A stretch of DNA of 57,552 nucleotides from Syntrophales bacterium (GCA_023228425.1 JALOBE010000016.1:1-57552), one strand, 5' to 3'. Shown: positions 26,767 through 34,913, numbered from the stretch's first letter. Notes: generated by a model from the letters alone, not told the origin. Translations and numbers: made by a program.

Positions 26767-28692
26767 TTACGCTGAATGATCCGGCACCATCCCGGCAGAT
26801 TCGATTCTCTGCTCGATTTCGCTGAAGGGGGTCAGCCACAGCACATCATAGGGCTGCAGATCGACCACGAGCGTGTCGTCCCGTACCAGCAGACCCCGGC
26901 CGGCCACCAGGTCATACCACTGGGGATCGGCGAAACCAAGCTGGTCACAGGGAATCTCCAGCCTGCTCTTCCGGTCGGTCACACTGGTGATGGCCAATAT
27001 GTGCTGCCCGCCCCCGGGAGATGTCCGTACCAGGGCGAACACATCCGGGGACAGCGACAGAATCCTCTGATCGCCGTTTGGATGGAAGGCCCGATGACGA
27101 ACCCGTATCTCCAGGAGCCGGCCGAGATGATCGTTTATCTGGTACATTTTCGAACCGGGATCGACAAGACTCCGTTCCAGGAGGGCTTCATCTATCATGG
27201 CGCGGTTGACATCCCTCTTTGACCTGGTTCGAAGGGCGAGCTGGATATCGCTCCTGCTTCCGATGAGTCCGTGCAGATATATCCCGGGAACACCCTTCAG
27301 CGCCAGGGCTATGCTGCGGGAAGCCACAAAGCGCCTCACCTGGAAGAGACGTTCTTCGTTAACGTTGTCCATGTTGAGGGCACTGTACCAGGTCGAGTTG
27401 ATCTCATAGGGCTCCCTGTCGGCCTCACCGGAACCCCGGTAGGAAATAAATGCGCCGTGCTGCCGCGCCCGCGATATAAGGAATTCTACTTCTTCATCGG
27501 ACAGAATACCCTGTATTCCGGGCAATCCGACCCCGTCATGAGTATCGAGGATATTGAGATAGGTGGTTGTACTCGAAGGATAACGTATGGTTTCGGCCCA
27601 CCGGGTGAGCGTGCTCGCATCCCTCCGATAAAACGCGTGGAGGACCAGGGGGGGCAGTGAAAAATTGTAGACCATCTGTGATTCATCGTCGCCGTCACCG
27701 AAATAAGAAATGTTCTCTTCATAGGGAACGTTCGTTTCCGTCACCAGAGCCACGCGAGGAGCCACAAGATCCAGGACATCGCGAAAGAGCTTGATTATTT
27801 GATGGGTCTGCTTGAGGTTCGCCCCGGAGCTTCCCGATTCCCACCACAGGTATGTCACGGCGTCGAGCCGGATCAGGTCCGCCCCCTGGCGGACATAGAG
27901 CAGTAATGTCTCGATAACTCTCAGGAGTACCTTGGGATTCCGGTAATTAAGATCAATCTGGTCCGGAGAAAACGTCGTCCATGCCCAGAGCGGCCCGTCA
28001 ATGGAATGAAACTGCGTAAGGATATCGCTGGTTCGGGGACGCCTTAAGAGCTTCCGCTGCTCCGGCGTGAGTTCCTCCTTGGATGTAAAGGTTACGGCAA
28101 AATCCTGGAAATCGGGGTTTCCACTGAACATCTCCTTGAAGGGGACGCTTTTTGATGAAGCGTGGTTGAAGACACCATCAAACATCAGTCGAAAGCAGGT
28201 CCCGATGCGTTCGATATCCATCCAGGAACCCAGGGCGGGATCGACAATCCGATAATCGATAACGGAAAAACCGCGGTCCGAAGAATAGGGGAAAAAGGGG
28301 AGGATGTGTATGGTGTTGAAAACAGGAGCTCTCCGGCGAAGGGTCATCAGAAAATTGCCCAGTGCCGCAAGAGGAGAACGCTTCTCCGTGCGAACCATGT
28401 CGCCATAGGTAATGAGAATCATGTCCCGCTCGCTGAAACGTTCAGCAGGATCAAAGGCTTTCTCCGCTTCGGCCCACTCTTCATGCTTGTGGGCATGGTG
28501 AACCTTGAGGATCCTCAGGAGTTCCGGCATCGCCCGACGTGCCCTCCTGGTGCCGTACAGAAAGCGCAGTCGCTTGAAAATGCGTTCTCCTTTTTCCGCA
28601 GGAATGTCGAGAACCGGCCTTCTGAAATCGGGATCGCTGTCGTAGAAACGGGACATCCCGTCCGTCGGCGCTCCATTCCATCTGGTCGTCAT
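26767..28692 (-). CDS. GH13 subfamily 18 glucoside phosphorylase, possibly glucosylglycerate phosphorylase
   Basis: 641-residue alpha-amylase-fold enzyme. Catalytic residues: nucleophile Asp in LIRLDAVTYLWWESG, acid/base Glu in VTETNVPYEEN, third Asp in LDTHDGVGLPG. NTIHILPFFPYSSDRGFSV and the FNHAS segment are typical of the sucrose-phosphorylase group. The YLWWES loop and length are closer to glucosylglycerate phosphorylases than to sucrose phosphorylase; that preference is my reading, not a proof. It would reversibly cleave a glucoside with phosphate, giving glucose-1-phosphate. ATG 28692 is chosen (AGAGAGG upstream). No transporter or kinase gene is adjacent. Confidence 0.8.
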   Translation of the reverse strand: MTTRWNGAPTDGMSRFYDSDPDFRRPVLDIPAEKGERIFKRLRFLYGTRRARRAMPELLRILKVHHAHKHEEWAEAEKAFDPAERFSERDMILITYGDMVRTEKRSPLAALGNFLMTLRRRAPVFNTIHILPFFPYSSDRGFSVIDYRIVDPALGSWMDIERIGTCFRLMFDGVFNHASSKSVPFKEMFSGNPDFQDFAVTFTSKEELTPEQRKLLRRPRTSDILTQFHSIDGPLWAWTTFSPDQIDLNYRNPKVLLRVIETLLLYVRQGADLIRLDAVTYLWWESGSSGANLKQTHQIIKLFRDVLDLVAPRVALVTETNVPYEENISYFGDGDDESQMVYNFSLPPLVLHAFYRRDASTLTRWAETIRYPSSTTTYLNILDTHDGVGLPGIQGILSDEEVEFLISRARQHGAFISYRGSGEADREPYEINSTWYSALNMDNVNEERLFQVRRFVASRSIALALKGVPGIYLHGLIGSRSDIQLALRTRSKRDVNRAMIDEALLERSLVDPGSKMYQINDHLGRLLEIRVRHRAFHPNGDQRILSLSPDVFALVRTSPGGGQHILAITSVTDRKSRLEIPCDQLGFADPQWYDLVAGRGLLVRDDTLVVDLQPYDVLWLTPFSEIEQRIESAGMVPDHSA

Positions 28693-28810
28693 GTGATTAC
28701 CTCTCTTGGTCCGATCTCGGGAATCCTTCCGTAATGGGTCAACGATACCACAGCTTTCGCCGATCATCCAGCCTCGGGGCGGTTCCGGAACGGCTTCCCG
28801 CGGGACAGGC

Positions 28811-29725
28811 TTATCCGGGACCAGCCTTCAGCCGTGTGCCGCGCGGTTCATACCGTGAGGCCGCGGCAAGGCATTCTACGGCCCGCGACACCTCTCCGTG
28901 GGCGGGGATACCATTTTTCTCCGATTCCCGACGCAGCAGACGGGCTCCTTCCCGGCGGCCTATAACCCACAGAACCAGCGATTTCCCTTCCTGTTCCGCG
29001 GCCTCTTTCAGTTCGGCCATAGAGCCGAACTGCCCGTAGAATCCCACGATGAAGTGCATAAATATGGCATCCACGGCAGGATCCCCGACGATGGCGTCGA
29101 AGGTCTCGCGGTAGGCCTGAAGCGGACCCCGCGTGCCGAAGGCCGGAAACAGGTCCACCGGGTTTGACACCGGCATCCAGTGCGGGAAAACCCGTTCAAG
29201 GCGCTCCATCGTTTCAGGTGAAAATTCCGCGATTTTTAATCCCTGCTCCTCCAGCAGGTCACAGGACAGAATACCGGCCCCGCCGCTGAAGGTAATCACT
29301 GCCGTACGGCAGTGGGCAGGAGTGTGGGGAATCATGGCAAGGGCCCGAGTGAGCTCGATCATCTGCTGAAAGTCACGGGCAATGGAGAGGCACGTCTCCT
29401 GAAGGGCCTCGCCCGCCGGCCCAACTTCGGAAAAACCGGCGCTCTGTATGATGACCCGGCCTATCCCCTTTCTCACGCAGGCCTCAAGCGCGGCGGGAAC
29501 CGCCGGGGCGGGAATGATGATAATGGCCAGGTCAACAGGGCCGGGAATCGATTCAACCGAGGGATAGCAGGGAACTCCCTGAATATCGGAATAGTTCTGG
29601 TTGACGGGATAGAGTGCCCCCCTGTAACCGGAAAGGAGATTCCCCATCAGGTGTGAGCCCAGGGAACCGTCACGACCACTGGCCCCTATAAGGGCTACTG
29701 AATCAGGCTGAAAGAACTGTTTCAT
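28811..29725 (-). CDS. Acyl-CoA synthetase (NDP-forming) alpha-type protein with internal deletion
   Basis: 304 residues. Residues 1-115 are a CoA-binding domain (VALIGASGRDGSLGSHLMG, VIIQSAGFSEVGP). From about residue 118 it continues as the C-terminal ligase-like part (DFQQMIELTRALAMIP, FSGGAGILSCDLLEEQGL, SNPVDLFP). In relatives of about 450 or more residues these parts are separated by roughly 150 residues that include ILGPNCLG and the SQSGALG/phosphohistidine region; all of that is missing, in frame. The reading frame and RBS (GGAGAGG) are intact, so a deleted but expressed protein is possible; ligase activity is unlikely. Confidence 0.75.
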   Translation of the reverse strand: MKQFFQPDSVALIGASGRDGSLGSHLMGNLLSGYRGALYPVNQNYSDIQGVPCYPSVESIPGPVDLAIIIIPAPAVPAALEACVRKGIGRVIIQSAGFSEVGPAGEALQETCLSIARDFQQMIELTRALAMIPHTPAHCRTAVITFSGGAGILSCDLLEEQGLKIAEFSPETMERLERVFPHWMPVSNPVDLFPAFGTRGPLQAYRETFDAIVGDPAVDAIFMHFIVGFYGQFGSMAELKEAAEQEGKSLVLWVIGRREGARLLRRESEKNGIPAHGEVSRAVECLAAASRYEPRGTRLKAGPG

Positions 29726-29764
29726 GAAAAACCTCTCCGGGGGAACAGCCCCCCCTTTTTTAAC

Positions 29765-30207
29765 GTATTGAAAGACTAACGTCCTCGTAACAAGTCATGC
29801 GGCGTTTTTGGGCAACAAGATGACGAAGGGTCCACAGGGTCTTGGCGCACAGATACTTCGCCTCGTCCGACTCGTCGGGAATGTCCGGGGCATAGTACCG
29901 TTGGAGATTGAAGGAAAACCGGAACGGTCTCATCATCCGTCAAATCGTGCATCTGTTGGAGGATCAACGCACCAGGGGCGGCATAGATCTCTTTGGCCAG
30001 TCTCCCGAATCCCTCCGTGTAGCAGGAGGCGATCTTGTGAACGGACAGCTCGGAAAGGATATGCTCCCGGAAGAGACCGGCCCGGGAGCTGTCCGAAAGT
30101 CTGCGCCGTTTGGGTCCCGGGTAGTCCCACGGGTCGATCGAGCAGGACGTTTTGTGATCGCGGGCATAAATCATGGCATCAGCACCTATCTTATTAAGAT
30201 GTACCAT
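29765..30207 (-). pseudogene. Transposase remnant, DUF772 / IS1182-like
   Basis: On the minus strand from 30207 the frame encodes a transposase N-terminal region (SDSSRAGLFREHILSELSVH, APGALILQQMHDLTDDETV). Near 29910 the homology moves to another frame (FSFNLQRYYAPDIPDESDEA, then KYLCAKTLWTLR), showing a frameshift, and it stops near 29815. Only about 130 residues of a normally much longer protein remain. No terminal inverted repeats were recognised. Confidence 0.75.
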
Positions 30208-30369
30208 GACTCATACTCTTTACAGAAAAGATGTCAAGGGGAAAATACGTGATTTATAAATTATTTTAAGATGTTACGCTATTTTTACTTGTTACGGGGA
30301 CGTCGAAGCTGATTTCGGGAATCTTTCAGACGAGCTCTTTCAATACCTTGTCGAGGCATAAGCGATCAC

Positions 30370-30534
30370 GTGCATGTGAAGCACACGGGAAACATTCACA
30401 TAGCGGCATGCTGGGATGCCGACCGGCTTGACCTGGGTCGTGTGGGTATTGTGCCCGACGAAGCATTCATGAACACGGAGATCGGGCGGACCTTGGCGAG
30501 AAGCATGTCGTCGGGGGAAGAGGATCATGAGTGA
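30370..30534 (+). pseudogene. Unrecognised short open frame, possible gene remnant
   Basis: An open stretch from 30313 to the TGA at 30532 without an ATG near its beginning; a GTG at 30370 gives 54 residues (VHVKHTGNIHIAACWDADRL, LGRVGIVPDEAFMNTEIGRT). Composition looks protein-like but I recognise no family. GAGG is 13 bases before the GTG, which is far. It sits among decayed mobile genes. The surrounding bases 30208-30312 are AT-rich with nothing recognisable. Confidence 0.25.
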
Positions 30535-30611
30535 ACATCACGCCAGGGCGTGATCAAAAGAATATTCACCGAGAATCACTGACCGGTTGAGACCAGAAGG
30601 AGGTCATCCCA

Positions 30612-30911
30612 ATGAACGCCACCACGAGAATCAAATGCCCCAACTGCGGCACTTCGATCGATGTGCAGGATATTCTCGCACACCAGTTGGAGGACGAAAT
30701 CAAACGAGAATATCAGTCGAAGCCGGCCGGGGAAGCCAAACGCTTCAAGGTTGACTGGCGACATGGGAATCGAGGAGGAATAGGGAAAGGAAAAAAGATC
30801 GCAAACCGTCTTGATCAGAAGAGGAACGCCATCCCCCCGGAGGAAGCCAAGAGGATGGATTCTGCCAAACAGAACTTCATAACATCAGTAGTAACCGGCG
30901 GAAGTGCCTGA
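30612..30911 (+). pseudogene. N-terminal stub of a DUF2130-type protein
   Basis: The first 35 residues (RIKCPNCGTSIDVQDILAHQ, LEDEIKREYQSK) resemble the zinc-ribbon and first coiled-coil turn of DUF2130 proteins, which are normally 400 or more residues. From about residue 38 the sequence changes to a basic, low-similarity tail and stops at 99. AAGGAGG precedes the ATG, so the translation signals of the original gene survive. The DUF2130 assignment is from the N-terminal pattern only. Confidence 0.5.
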
Positions 30912-30938
30912 GAACCGAACCCACCTGAACGGTACCGT

Positions 30939-31460
30939 CTATTCCGCCTTTTTCGCCACCCGCGCAGCAGCCAGTTTCTCCGACAATCCCCTGTCAATGG
31001 CCATCTGGCGACGAGCGGCGGCGTAACTGGGGGCAACCAGGTCGATACCCCTAGGAATCTTGAATTTCCGCTTGTACTCAACCGGTTTCATCTGATGGGC
31101 GACCGCCAGGTGCTTCTTGAGGGTCTTCATCCCCGTTTTCCCACAAATCATGCAGCCGATCGTGTCCTCCTGGAAGGCCTCTTCATAGGAAAGAACCGGC
31201 GCCTCAGGTTCAACGACAGGTTCCTCTTGAACGGGCTCTTCCACGACAGGCGCTGCAACCTGCTCGGTGTCCTCCTTTGATTTTCTTCCCTTCTTTTTGA
31301 GTGATGCCACGGGTTCCTCCATGACATCGTCTCTTTCCAGGGCCCGGAGGGTCGCATAGACCATCATGATTTCATTGAGCAGCTCCTCTGATGAAAGCTC
31401 CGTCGTTGAAACATGGGCGACAACAATGTCTGTGGTCAATTCCAGCAGATTTGTGGCCAT
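30939..31460 (-). CDS. MucR-family zinc-finger transcriptional regulator
   Basis: 173 residues. The C-terminal half is the MucR/Ros domain: C2H2 finger CMICGKTGMKTLKKHLAVAH and the following MKPVEYKRKFKIPRGIDLVA. The N-terminal part (TDIVVAHVSTTELSSEELL) is also family-like, and a Glu/Val/Pro-rich insert (about 60-95) separates them. MucR proteins silence or activate exopolysaccharide and horizontally acquired genes in alphaproteobacteria; deltaproteobacterial roles are less known. Its position between decayed mobile genes and the Pgs-type operon makes control of that operon plausible, but this is inference. A TTGACA box lies upstream (31552-31557, minus strand). Confidence 0.88.
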   Translation of the reverse strand: MATNLLELTTDIVVAHVSTTELSSEELLNEIMMVYATLRALERDDVMEEPVASLKKKGRKSKEDTEQVAAPVVEEPVQEEPVVEPEAPVLSYEEAFQEDTIGCMICGKTGMKTLKKHLAVAHQMKPVEYKRKFKIPRGIDLVAPSYAAARRQMAIDRGLSEKLAAARVAKKAE

Positions 31461-31575
31461 TGGCGTGATTTCTCCTTTTCTTGGTTAAACATGATTACTT
31501 TCATGGAATGACATACGATGGTAGACCTTTTTCAAACCAAGGCAAGGGAAATGTCAACAGAATTTAACAAATCAC

Positions 31576-31603
31576 TCGACAAATGTAGCCTACCAGCTAC
31601 AAT
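31576..31603 (+). promoter_or_regulatory. Toxin-antitoxin promoter with overlapping operator
   Basis: TCGACA (31576-31581) and TACAAT (31598-31603) are 16 bases apart. A perfect inverted repeat TGTAGC-N6-GCTACA (31584-31589 and 31596-31601) covers the spacer and -10 box, the expected place for an autorepressing antitoxin. The GTG of the toxin remnant is seven bases downstream. Confidence 0.55.
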
Positions 31604-31609
31604 GATACC

Positions 31610-31735
31610 GTGATTGAAATTCATAAAACAGAAGGTTTTGGCAAATGGATCGATTTGGCCGACGGCGAAAAAAAGAGTCAGTCGAAGGACATCAGAACCG
31701 CCTTGCGTCTGTCTCGCAATTTACAGGAGAAAACT
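31610..31735 (+). pseudogene. Toxin gene of RelE/HigB type with internal deletion, fused in frame to its antitoxin
   Basis: From GTG 31610 the frame encodes a RelE/HigB-type N-terminus (MIEIHKTEGFGKWID) joined directly to the family C-terminus (GEKKSQSKDIRTALRLSRNL). About 55-60 central residues, including the DYGPGYRVYF-type catalytic strand, are absent. There is no stop codon before the antitoxin ATG; the codon CAG at the expected end could derive from TAG. The remnant is presumably non-toxic. Confidence 0.65.
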
Positions 31736-32041
31736 ATGGCTAAGACAAAAACCAACAAATATGATGTGGCGGAACACCTCCGCACTCCAGAGGAAATGGC
31801 GGCATACCTTGAAGCCTGTTTAGAGGAGGCGAATGGCGACGCCGCATTTATTGCTAAAGCCTTGGGAGATATTGCACGTGCCAAGGGAATGACACAAGTG
31901 GCGCGGGATGCAGGTTTGTCTCGTGAAAGCCTTTACAAAGCCCTTTCAGGAGAACGCACACCTGGGTTTGATACAATACTCAAGGTTGTTGCCGCTCTTG
32001 GCTTGAAACTCCATGCAGAAGCTGTGCACTCAAACACCTGA
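31736..32041 (+). CDS. HigA-type antitoxin (addiction module antidote protein)
   Basis: 101 residues with the addiction-module antidote pattern: YDVAEHLRTPEEMAAYLEAC, AFIAKALGDIARAKGMTQVA and the Cro/C1-type HTH DAGLSRESLYKALSGERTPG. ATG 31736 has CAGGAG upstream. It would neutralise a RelE-like mRNA interferase and repress its own promoter through the inverted repeat at 31584-31601. The partner toxin has lost its core, so the antitoxin is now orphaned. The upstream in-frame extension is the toxin remnant. Confidence 0.85.
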   Translation: MAKTKTNKYDVAEHLRTPEEMAAYLEACLEEANGDAAFIAKALGDIARAKGMTQVARDAGLSRESLYKALSGERTPGFDTILKVVAALGLKLHAEAVHSNT

Positions 32042-32051
32042 ATGAGACCTG

Positions 32052-32126
32052 ATCGGGTAGCCGGGGGGATGAGCCCTCCCAGCCCCCACACCACCCGGCA
32101 TGCGGGTCCGCACCGGGCGGTTCACA
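32052..32126 (-). ncRNA. Probable 3' tail of a group II intron (domains V-VI)
   Basis: On the minus strand GAACCGCCCGGTGCG pairs with CGCATGCCGGGTGGT to form a strong hairpin (32091-32123) with a GACC loop. It is followed by GGTGTGGGGGCTGGGAGGG, a second GC-rich stem and the end sequence CTACCCGAT. This order resembles the 3' ends of bacterial group II introns that encode a reverse transcriptase. No reverse transcriptase reading frame remains. The assignment is from pattern memory, so moderate. Bases 32130-32370 hold nothing else I recognise. Confidence 0.45.
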
Positions 32127-32371
32127 GAGATTACCGAACCGTAGCCGGGCAGTGGATCATTCGGGTCGAACGGTTCCAGGACGCGCCCCATGTCCACTCC
32201 TCCATACGGATTCATCGTGTCATGGGAGCTCATGGAGGTCCTTCCCTTCTCTGTGTTCGGCCCTTCGGCGGGGTACGTCTTTCCCGGTTTTTTCCGTTTC
32301 GCCGGGTTTGTTTCCCCGCGCCTCCTATGGCCTCTGTTGACTCCTGTCCGGTCACCCGGCATGGTGCCATG

Positions 32372-32641
32372 CTACCCTCTGTCCAGAAGAAGTTCCCTGA
32401 TCATTTTGTACCCGGCCGCCTCAATCCGCCGGTGATCGAGTGCGAGATCAATATCCATACTGCCCACAGGGAGGCTCGTACTCCCTGAGAGCAGCAATTC
32501 CGGCACCCAGCCACCAATCAGGACCGTATGCCCCCCGCATTCACCGAGAAGATGAGCCAGTTCTATGGTTGCATGCTGTTTCGCATTACAAAAGTGTCGA
32601 CGCTGGGAGGTCCCTCCAGGATTCTTAAAAACACCTTGCAA
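32372..32641 (-). pseudogene. Stub of an AbiEii-like nucleotidyltransferase
   Basis: Minus-strand frame with an N-terminal nucleotidyltransferase pattern (LIGGWVPELLLSG, VGSMDIDLALDHRRIEAAGY) as in AbiEii/AbiGii-type toxins. The GG...D.D metal site is visible, but the protein stops after ELLLDRG at 89 residues instead of about 250-300. The first 20 residues show no similarity, so the true start is unclear. The stub lies next to the intron tail, which may mark the disruption. Confidence 0.5.
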
Positions 32642-32773
32642 TCCCTTTCTATTTTTGCCATAGACTTTACGTGGAGTTTAACACCTGCAAAAATAGTTCT
32701 TCTATTTCGTGGACATAGGTGTCCCCAAATAGTTCTTGGCACCACATTTGAGAGAGCCAAAAGAACCTTCTCG

Positions 32774-32822
32774 AAAAAGCGGGGCAGAGACCGTACAAGA
32801 TTCTCAACCTCTCCCCGTTTTT
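32774..32822 (+). terminator. Terminator-like hairpin
   Basis: AAAAAGCGGGGCAGAG (32774-32789) and CTCTCCCCGTTTTT (32809-32822) pair with two bulges and end in five T residues, 24 bases before the methyltransferase stub. It may be the end of a lost upstream gene. The surrounding stretch 32642-32846 has no gene. Confidence 0.4.
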
Positions 32823-32846
32823 GGACCAATTTCGCACGAGGTAAAA

Positions 32847-33090
32847 ATGGACAACATTCAGAAATTTCAGGGACTTCTTAAAGAACTTTTTCAATTCGAC
32901 GCCGCTGATCTGGACTTCGGCATCTACCGCATCATGAATTACAAGCGCGGCGTGATTGAGCGTTTTATCCAGGAAGATTTGCCAAGTCCATATCTAAAGA
33001 ACTGGCTCAGGGTGCGCTGGCAGGACAAGCGCAGGCCGCCAAAAAGAAAGTGTTAGCGATACGTGACGACGCCCCTGACGCGGCGGGGCG
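32847..33090 (+). pseudogene. N-terminal stub of a DNA methyltransferase
   Basis: From ATG 32847 (GAGG upstream) the frame reads IQKFQGLLKELFQFDAADLD then FGIYRIMNYKRGVIERFIQE, a characteristic N-terminus of large site-specific adenine methyltransferases of restriction and phage-defence systems. Near 32984 one base is lost; homology continues in the next frame (KELAQGALAGQAQAAKKKVL, AIRDDAPDAAG) until about 33090, where IS5-type transposase begins. About 80 of many hundred residues remain. Confidence 0.6.
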
Positions 33091-33480
33091 GGTTGAGAAC
33101 CCCTGCCGGCAGTACCTGAGCGGCATGAAGTTTTTTCAGCACGTCTTTCCCATAGATCCCTCGAGCATGACCCGGTGGCGCGGTCGTATTGGAGAAGCGG
33201 GCGCTGAGGAGTTGCTGAAAGAGACCATCGATGCGGGGTTGAAACTGAAGGCAGTGAAGCCATCCCAGCTTGCCCCCATCAATGTGGATACCACCGTTCA
33301 GGAGAAGGACATTCGCTTTCCTACCGACGCGCGGTTGTACGATCGTGCCCGGGAGCGTCTGGTGAGGGCGGCTCAGAAACGGGGCATTGCGTTGCGTCAG
33401 AGCTACAGCCGGAAATCGAAGCATCTTGTCAGGCAGCAAGCCGCTCTGCTCATGCCCGTCAGATGAAGCGAGTCCAAGGA
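33091..33480 (+). pseudogene. IS5-family transposase fragment
   Basis: Starting near 33091 the frame encodes ENPCRQYLSGMKFFQH, PIDPSSMTRWRGRIGEAG, NVDTTVQEKDIRFPTDARLY and RAAQKRGIALRQSYSRKSKH, the N-terminal half of an IS5-type DDE transposase. Near 33440 the homology shifts frame (RSAHARQMKRVQ) and ends about 33478. Both ends are truncated: the methyltransferase stub abuts on the left and a minus-strand gene is cut on the right. Confidence 0.8.
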
Positions 33481-33612
33481 TGCACCAAGAGAGATGGGTT
33501 CCCGACTTCGTTGCTCAGCGGCATTGAGGCTTTCTCCTAAAAAAAAGATGCCCAATCCGATCATTGCCGCAATCAAAATAGAGAGATGACTAGGCCTGCT
33601 TATTTGAGACAT
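33475..33612 (-). pseudogene. 5' end of a secreted or membrane protein gene cut by the IS5 fragment
   Basis: ATG 33612 has a strong RBS (GGGAGG, six bases upstream). About 46 residues are readable before the IS5 junction: SQISRPSHLSILIAAMIGLG, IFFLGESLNAAEQRSREPIS. The hydrophobic segment looks like a signal anchor. It lies 155 bp after pgsW on the same strand, so it was probably the last gene of that operon. The remaining residues read through into transposase sequence. I do not recognise the family. Bases 33613-33767 hold nothing else. Confidence 0.5.
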
Positions 33613-33767
33613 AGATGCCTCCCTAATCCTTTACCGTTCCGAAGATGGAAAAAAGAATGTGTGTGATCCACTGGAGCGGCCTCGTCAAAGGGCGACGGGC
33701 TGCAAGAACTGAGAAGAACTCTTAAGATTACCCGTCCGGATCGGTCTGATGGAGGGAGAGATTGGAA

Positions 33768-34904
33768 CTATAGTTCATTTGCGCCCGGATTTATAGATGA
33801 AAGCCACGCAGCTATCAACAGCCATAGTCCCAGTGTGACGACTTGCAACCAAGTTCTCCGCTCCAATTCCGCCTTTCGATCCATGTTTTCGATGGGGGGC
33901 AACGGCACGGGAGCCAACGGCAAGAGGTTGCGAGTCGCCAGACTTTCGATATTCAGGAAATGAATGACTGGCACACCCTGTTCCATCATTCTGAATATGA
34001 TCCCTCGTTGGGGGCTTTGACAAGCAGGCACTTTCCGTAATAGTCCATTTTCCAGGCGTGCTGCCTGCGCGACCCAGCCCAAGGATGTGATGGCGCCCCC
34101 GACGTTTACAAAAACCGCCGGGCGTCCTCCAGCAAGATACAACGCTTCACGCCGCTCGATATCAGCTAAAAGCTTGCCTCGATGACCTTCATCCAGATAG
34201 ATAGCCCCATGTTTGCGAACAGCCTGCATGCCCTGTTCGATACCCGTACCATCGATGCCGCCTTCCGTTTCCACGATGCCTCCTAGCGAGACAAAGGAAG
34301 AACGGTGGCTGATATGCCCCTGCTCAAAAAGAAGGCGTTCCATATCCAGCCACGTCAGCCCCGGTATGTTGGCTCCAAAGGAAGAAGCCCCGACCGAACT
34401 GATGATAAACGGATTCACATCCAATTCTTCACACGCCGCCAAAACGGCGATATTGAGAGCAGGAAAAGAACCGGAAAGACAAAGGGCCACTTTATCACCC
34501 TTCTGCACGCCCGCCCGACGCATCAGGGACAGCGCCAGCCCCGCGAATTGGGGATTGAGGGATGTCCGCTTGGCCCGCAACGACCCCTGGGAGGTGGTTA
34601 GATCTGTGTATTCCTCGCCGATAAGTCCGGTTCCGTTGGGATCGATCGCTAAATCCACCCCTATCCCCAAGGCCAACCGGGAATCCCGGATACTCATCAT
34701 GCCTTTCAGCATGCGCTCTGCGGCGCGAATTTGATTTTCTTGCTCCGCTTCCAGGCGAGGTGTCCGGCCATATTCGAGAGACTGTACCACCACCAGCAGA
34801 AGCGCCGCGAGCACGAGCAGTGTTCTCCTCATGGGTTTTGTCAATCGCGGCGCATATGGCAGACTTGACCATAAAGCGCTTATTTTCCCCGCGCGAGGGC
34901 ACAT
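33768..34904 (-). CDS. pgsW: Poly-gamma-glutamate system protein PgsW-like
   Basis: 378 residues with one N-terminal transmembrane helix (MRRTLLVLAALLLVVVQSL, near residue 25-43), a long periplasmic domain (LAIDPNGTGLIGEEYTDLTT, VALCLSGSFPALNIAVLAAC, GASSFGANIPGLTWLDME) and a C-terminal transmembrane helix (TLGLWLLIAAWLSSI). This matches the poly-gamma-glutamate system protein family found beside pgsBC; its biochemical role is not established. It starts 9 bp after pgsC. An alternative start is the internal Met at the membrane helix. Confidence 0.78.
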   Translation of the reverse strand: MCPRAGKISALWSSLPYAPRLTKPMRRTLLVLAALLLVVVQSLEYGRTPRLEAEQENQIRAAERMLKGMMSIRDSRLALGIGVDLAIDPNGTGLIGEEYTDLTTSQGSLRAKRTSLNPQFAGLALSLMRRAGVQKGDKVALCLSGSFPALNIAVLAACEELDVNPFIISSVGASSFGANIPGLTWLDMERLLFEQGHISHRSSFVSLGGIVETEGGIDGTGIEQGMQAVRKHGAIYLDEGHRGKLLADIERREALYLAGGRPAVFVNVGGAITSLGWVAQAARLENGLLRKVPACQSPQRGIIFRMMEQGVPVIHFLNIESLATRNLLPLAPVPLPPIENMDRKAELERRTWLQVVTLGLWLLIAAWLSSINPGANEL

Positions 34905-34913
34905 TTCATCACC

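Noticed and set aside
29738..29760. Terminator-like GGGGG-AACAG-CCCCC plus T run
   Set aside because: The T run is on the plus strand, where no gene ends; on the minus strand it is only the leader of the acyl-CoA synthetase-type gene, and the stem is just five pairs.
32030..32362. 110-codon minus-strand open frame as a hypothetical gene
   Set aside because: It runs across the probable intron tail hairpins and has no RBS or protein-like conservation.
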